Assembly (NCBI RefSeq): GCF_047495875.1
Contig: NC_092463.1
Location: 23,053,224 to 23,117,223 of the forward strand
Reading direction: 5' to 3'
Source of the DNA: Pithys albifrons albifrons
Taxonomy: Eukaryota; Chordata; Aves; Passeriformes; Thamnophilidae
DNA: 64,000 nucleotides
The notes under the pieces: generated by a model
Database searches by the model: none
What the model was told of the DNA's origin: nothing
The model's input: only the letters and a program-made list of their open reading frames with translations
In this document: piece by piece, positions 62,366 through 64,000 of the stretch
Layout: every line of letters starts with the position of its first letter
Position numbering within the stretch: the stretch's first letter is position 1
Made by a program: the position numbers and the translations under genes

Positions 62366-63500
62366 GTAAATAGGAGGCAAAGATGTCTTAAAATAAAAAT
62401 GAAGGTTGCAATCATGTCATGGCAACAGCTTCCAGAAATTCTGGCTCTTGGCCAGAGGAAGCATAGCTGGAATCTTTCTGCTGATGCTGTCCGAACCTGG
62501 AGCATTTCCCAGCTGCACACAGTGTCCATGTGCAGAGTTCCTCACCCTCATAGGAATGAAAAGATAGTGTCTGCCAGAAGAAATCCCAGAAAATGGCTGA
62601 GAAGAAGCACCTGAGGGCTAAGGAGGGAGCTGAGCTTGAGCACTTAGAGGAAGAGTTCATCTTTATGTGGAAGTCTGTGGAAGAGACAGAAGCATGTTTC
62701 TAGCAATCACTAGCCCCAGAGCAAGGACATGGAGCAAATATTCAGTTACAGGCAGAACCCTTTTTTGCTGCTTCTTCAGGACAGGAGGAGCCTGGTGTTG
62801 AGGGCTGATATAGTCCTGTTCTGGAGACATACTCCTCCAGTACTCTGATGTCCTCCACTCTGGGGTAGGGGAAGACTGCCTGCTGCGTGTAGCTGTGGTC
62901 TCCTAAGCACATGCCATGGAGGGGACAATGGGGTGCCCTCTGAGATAGGGCTCAGATTTCCTGCCACCAGACCTGATGGTAGCCATAGGCTTCCAGCAAT
63001 CAAAGAGCCCTCCAGCTGTGTTTGGTAGGAAAGCTGAGAGGTGTTGTGGATCAGGCAGCGAACCCCATGTTTGTCCTCCCCATTGTACCATGTTCTGTCC
63101 TACAGTATGGTGGTGTGCATGCTGGCCCATGGCTCTCTCCATCTGCTGGGTAGAAGTCCTTATTCTTGCACCCAGCAGTGAGGGATGAGGAGCTGAGGCT
63201 GGAGGGAGGCACCACCTGTGACAGCATGATATAGGGCAGGAGGGCTTGGGAATGGGGGAGTCCTCTTTGCAACCCTGTTCTGGGGCATTTCCCCTCAGCA
63301 TCATGGGAGTGGGACACCTTCTGGCTCTGTGAGACAAGCAGGCAGCTCTGTGATGGATGGGGAGGGGTGTTACTGGCCCAAACCATCCCCACTCCCTCTG
63401 GTTTTCCCAGGTCCTTGACTTCTCTTCTGTGCCATGTTTCGTGTAACTCCCAAGAGAACTGAACTAGTCTGTGTGCCTCTTATACCCAGCTGTACTGTTT

Positions 63501-63506
63501 AATAAA
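63501..63506 (+). terminator. NGB: Distal NGB poly(A) signal candidate
   Basis: AATAAA in TTTAATAAAGTACATTGTG, followed by a TG- and T-rich stretch, the usual arrangement around a cleavage site. This is the better of the two candidates. Confidence 0.55.
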
Positions 63507-64000
63507 GTACATTGTGAGTCTTAACCCTTTTTGATGCTTTATGTTCATTTTAATATAAAAGACCCAAGCAAGCCAGAAAAGGAGGGTGACAGAGAGAGGT
63601 TTACTGGTTTCTTGTTGGCTCTAGCTTTGGAGATACTGGTCACTGAAGCACTTGTGTAATACAGCTCAACTGAAATGAGAAGGAATCCTGCACCAAATGC
63701 CTGTCGGGAGCTTTTGTGCATGGTAATTGAATGGATGAGCAGTGGAGGGCCTAGCAGAGACATCCTGCTACTGGTTGCTCATTATCCTTCAAATATAATG
63801 ATCTCTAATGGAATTAGAATTCTAAGCAATCAGCTAAAAAATCCCTTTTCTATTGTTCAGCTGCTGCTTTTCTAGTTTGTTTTTTTTTTGGTTTGGTTTG
63901 GTTTTTGTTTGTTTGTTTTTGTTCTTGTTTTTGTTTTGACATAGCGTGGGCTCACCTGCTGCTGGTCACCACTGCTGGTTTCCTGCAGCCAGAGAGTACA
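63507..64000. other. Downstream intergenic with a T-rich (GTTT)n-like repeat
   Basis: No gene seen. A T-rich simple repeat of GTTT/GGTTT units runs from about 63878 to 63938. Confidence 0.6.

Larger units (their letters stand above)
61504..63506 (+). other. NGB: NGB 3' untranslated region
   Basis: Non-coding sequence from the stop to the second poly(A) signal. The first AATAAA (62360-62365) would give a 0.86-kb 3' UTR and the second (63501-63506) about 2.0 kb. No convincing exons of a convergent neighbour are seen on the minus strand. Confidence 0.6.

Noticed and set aside
62903..63392. Minus-strand frames of 113-144 codons downstream of NGB, tested as 3' exons of TMEM63C (the human convergent neighbour)
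   Set aside because: No membrane-protein content or TMEM63 motifs; any such gene must begin beyond this window.

Overview
This is a gene-bearing stretch of a vertebrate nuclear genome, almost certainly a bird. Coding sequence is broken into short GT-AG exons, starts and promoters lie in CpG islands, there are two chicken-repeat-1 (CR1) LINE tails, and no mammalian Alu, B1 or L1 elements are visible. I see no bacterial-style system, CRISPR array or operon. Species cannot be fixed from the sequence.

Four protein-coding genes were rebuilt exon by exon, and every exon length was checked against reading phase. (1) 12-7282, plus strand: the last 13 exons of a kelch-repeat gene whose 5' end lies outside the window. 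It has a six-blade kelch region and about 206 preceding residues that I cannot assign to any family. (2) 8541-17547, minus strand: complete GSTZ1 (maleylacetoacetate isomerase / zeta-class glutathione transferase), nine coding exons, 220 aa, with a possible second first exon at 15012-15026. (3) 17651-40699, plus strand: complete POMT2 (protein O-mannosyltransferase 2), 21 coding exons, about 728 aa. (4) 57064-61503, plus strand: complete NGB (neuroglobin), four exons, 161 aa, with the family's diagnostic intron positions.

Layout: the kelch gene and GSTZ1 converge tail-to-tail, with their candidate poly(A) signals about 0.6 kb apart. GSTZ1 and POMT2 diverge from one CpG island with only 103 bp between their start codons. 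POMT2 is followed by about 16 kb without a recognisable gene. That gap holds the POMT2 3' UTR, a CR1 tail, and a compact LTR retroelement at 50027-52704 with two 628-bp LTRs, a 5-bp target-site duplication and a tRNA-Gly-type primer site, but no gag-pol-sized coding capacity. NGB follows from its own CpG island. As I recall the human 14q24.3 map, GSTZ1-POMT2-NGB has the same order and orientations there, but the gene tail-to-tail with GSTZ1 is TMED8 and not a kelch gene.

The genes do not form one pathway. GSTZ1 acts in tyrosine catabolism, POMT2 in ER O-mannosylation of alpha-dystroglycan, and NGB in neuronal heme chemistry. The least ordinary items are the uncharacterised kelch gene, the very tight GSTZ1/POMT2 divergent promoter, the alternative GSTZ1 first exon, and the small LTR element with its array of CCCC/GGGG hairpin units.
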